Positions 63,001-64,000 of a DNA stretch of 64,000 nucleotides are shown here, piece by piece. The DNA comes from Atrichornis clamosus (Eukaryota; Chordata; Aves; Passeriformes; Menuridae), in contig WBMZ01010920.1 of the NCBI GenBank assembly GCA_013400975.1, forward strand, positions 248,001 through 312,000. Reading direction: 5' to 3'. Below the pieces are notes generated by a model. The model was given only the letters and a program-made list of their open reading frames with translations, had not been told where the DNA came from and searched no databases. The number at the start of each line of letters is the position of its first letter. Positions within the stretch are counted from its first letter, which is position 1. Position numbers and translations under genes: made by a program.

Positions 63001-64000
63001 GTGAGCCTTAATGAATTTATGATACTGCAACTTGAAATTATTTCCTCACAAAGCTCATAAAAAATGGTGTGAATAGAAGTTATACTACAGTGCTAAAAAT
63101 TTGTAGCAGATTTTGTGATTAAAAATATCATCTCATTTACCAAGTACAAGTAAAATTTTAGGGATTATATTCATTAGTTCCTTTGCAATATTCACGCCAG
63201 TCTGTTTAGTTCTCAATATATGCACAGATCTTGTTGGCATTCAATGGAAATAGAAATTGCATCAACAAGTTATGTTATCAATTTCATGTGCAGAATTCAT
63301 CTAGAATGGTTGCCTTCTAATTGTTTCCCAATTCTACCCTTCACCTCTAAACTTAACTGGCTAAAACCACTTTTTCATGTGGTGTGTCTGTTTCCACTTT
63401 TCTGCCAAGTGTCTCTCATTCACTGTACCTTGGATTTAAATGAGAGTCTCCATCCAGGAGAACAAATTTTTATCTATTCCATCAAGCGTAGGCAATAAAA
63501 TGTACATCAAACTAGTGTAAACAAAGAGGTAACTTCCTTAGAATTTCTTCTTTTAATGCATTGTGTGGGAAGTTCCATATTTCTATAATCCATAGCTTGT
63601 ATTTCATTACCAATTTCACTCAAGTTTGATGAAGCTTGTACTACAAGGGAACATGGCAGTATTTAAAATGGACCATCTTACATAGCACTTAGAGCGTTTC
63701 CACAAGAATTCCTGCAATAAAACTATCATTCTTCTATGACTGTCATCTCTAATGATTTTATTACAGCTTTTGTGGATATTTAGCACTATTCTTTGAAAGT
63801 TTCAGATCTTGAAATACATTATTATATATGAATTGCAACTTTCTTTTAAAAAGCTGAGCCTTAAGTATTCCAAATTTACAAGATCTCTTCTTCTGGAGTA
63901 TATTTTTGAATTTCAAAAGTTTCTCATTATTCTTTGTGATAGGTGATGTTAAATCCACCTTCTTTCCCATTATATCTTTTAATGCTGGAGACTGTAACAG
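60035..64000. other. Unique AT-rich intergenic DNA, no gene seen
   Basis: The stretch 60040-60290 is less AT-rich and open in two plus frames, but I recognise no protein. The rest is strongly AT-rich, with many TTAATTA and AATAAT words at 61600-61830. The 25-bp duplication at 61088 is separate. The minus-strand frame at 63761-63970 is lysine-rich and has no family match. Confidence 0.55.
61088..61137 (+). repeat. Perfect 25-bp tandem duplication
   Basis: Two identical, directly adjacent copies of a 25-bp unit beginning GCCAGCAGAGCTATTG and ending GTATGTTG. No mismatch between copies means the duplication is recent compared with the surrounding decayed repeats, or is polymorphic. Confidence 0.97.

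Noticed and set aside
1..64000. CRISPR arrays, operons, phage or bacterial systems
   Set aside because: Repeat content, composition and lack of dense long frames show vertebrate nuclear DNA; no regularly spaced repeats found.

Overview
The window looks like AT-rich, gene-poor DNA from a bird nuclear chromosome, most likely a neoavian and quite possibly a passerine. The assignment rests on repeats. There are many CR1 LINE fragments, several with typical avian 3' ends (variants of ATTCTATGATTC), and solo LTRs of avian endogenous-retrovirus families recognised from remembered consensus sequence. The family calls have not been checked against a repeat library. I see no complete protein-coding gene, no convincing coding exon set, no rRNA, no functional tRNA and no CRISPR or operon structure. 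The many open frames of 60-180 codons are what chance gives in this much AT-rich DNA, or they lie inside repeats.

Layout: 1-3545 unique AT-rich DNA; 3546-3865 an old CR1 3' end (-). 6114-7438 a solo LTR (+) carrying a nested CR1 (6643-6902). 13145-13625 two halves of the same LTR family joined in opposite orientations. 17700-18580 CR1 (+). 23763-23996 an A/C low-complexity tract. 25791-25963 an LTR 3' fragment (+). 31255-32250 CR1 ORF2 (-). 36775-37262 CR1 (+) and 37733-38110 CR1 (-). 43908-44501 a nearly full-length solo LTR (-). 49721-49795 an assembly gap (N) inside a T/G-rich tract. 51074-52128 an LTR (-) split by a 471-bp insert that looks like a second mobile element. 53291-55328 the longest CR1 in the window (-), abutting a second CR1 (55330-55503, +) head to head. 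The rest is unique-looking DNA with microsatellites and short tandem duplications.

No genes work together here in any sense I can support. The CR1 copies are all 5'-truncated, frameshifted and stop-interrupted, and the LTRs have no internal gag/pol/env beside them, so nothing is expected to be mobile. The most interesting items are structural: the inverted half-LTR pair, the element-within-LTR nest at 51.1-52.1 kb, and the CR1 head-to-head junction at 55.3 kb. There are also a few unexplained blocks (exon-like 45.4-45.7 kb, GC-richer 42.06-42.56 kb, motif-rich 35.7-36.0 kb and 32.7-33.0 kb) that could be conserved non-coding elements, decayed exons or unclassified repeats. I found no evidence of a new biological system.
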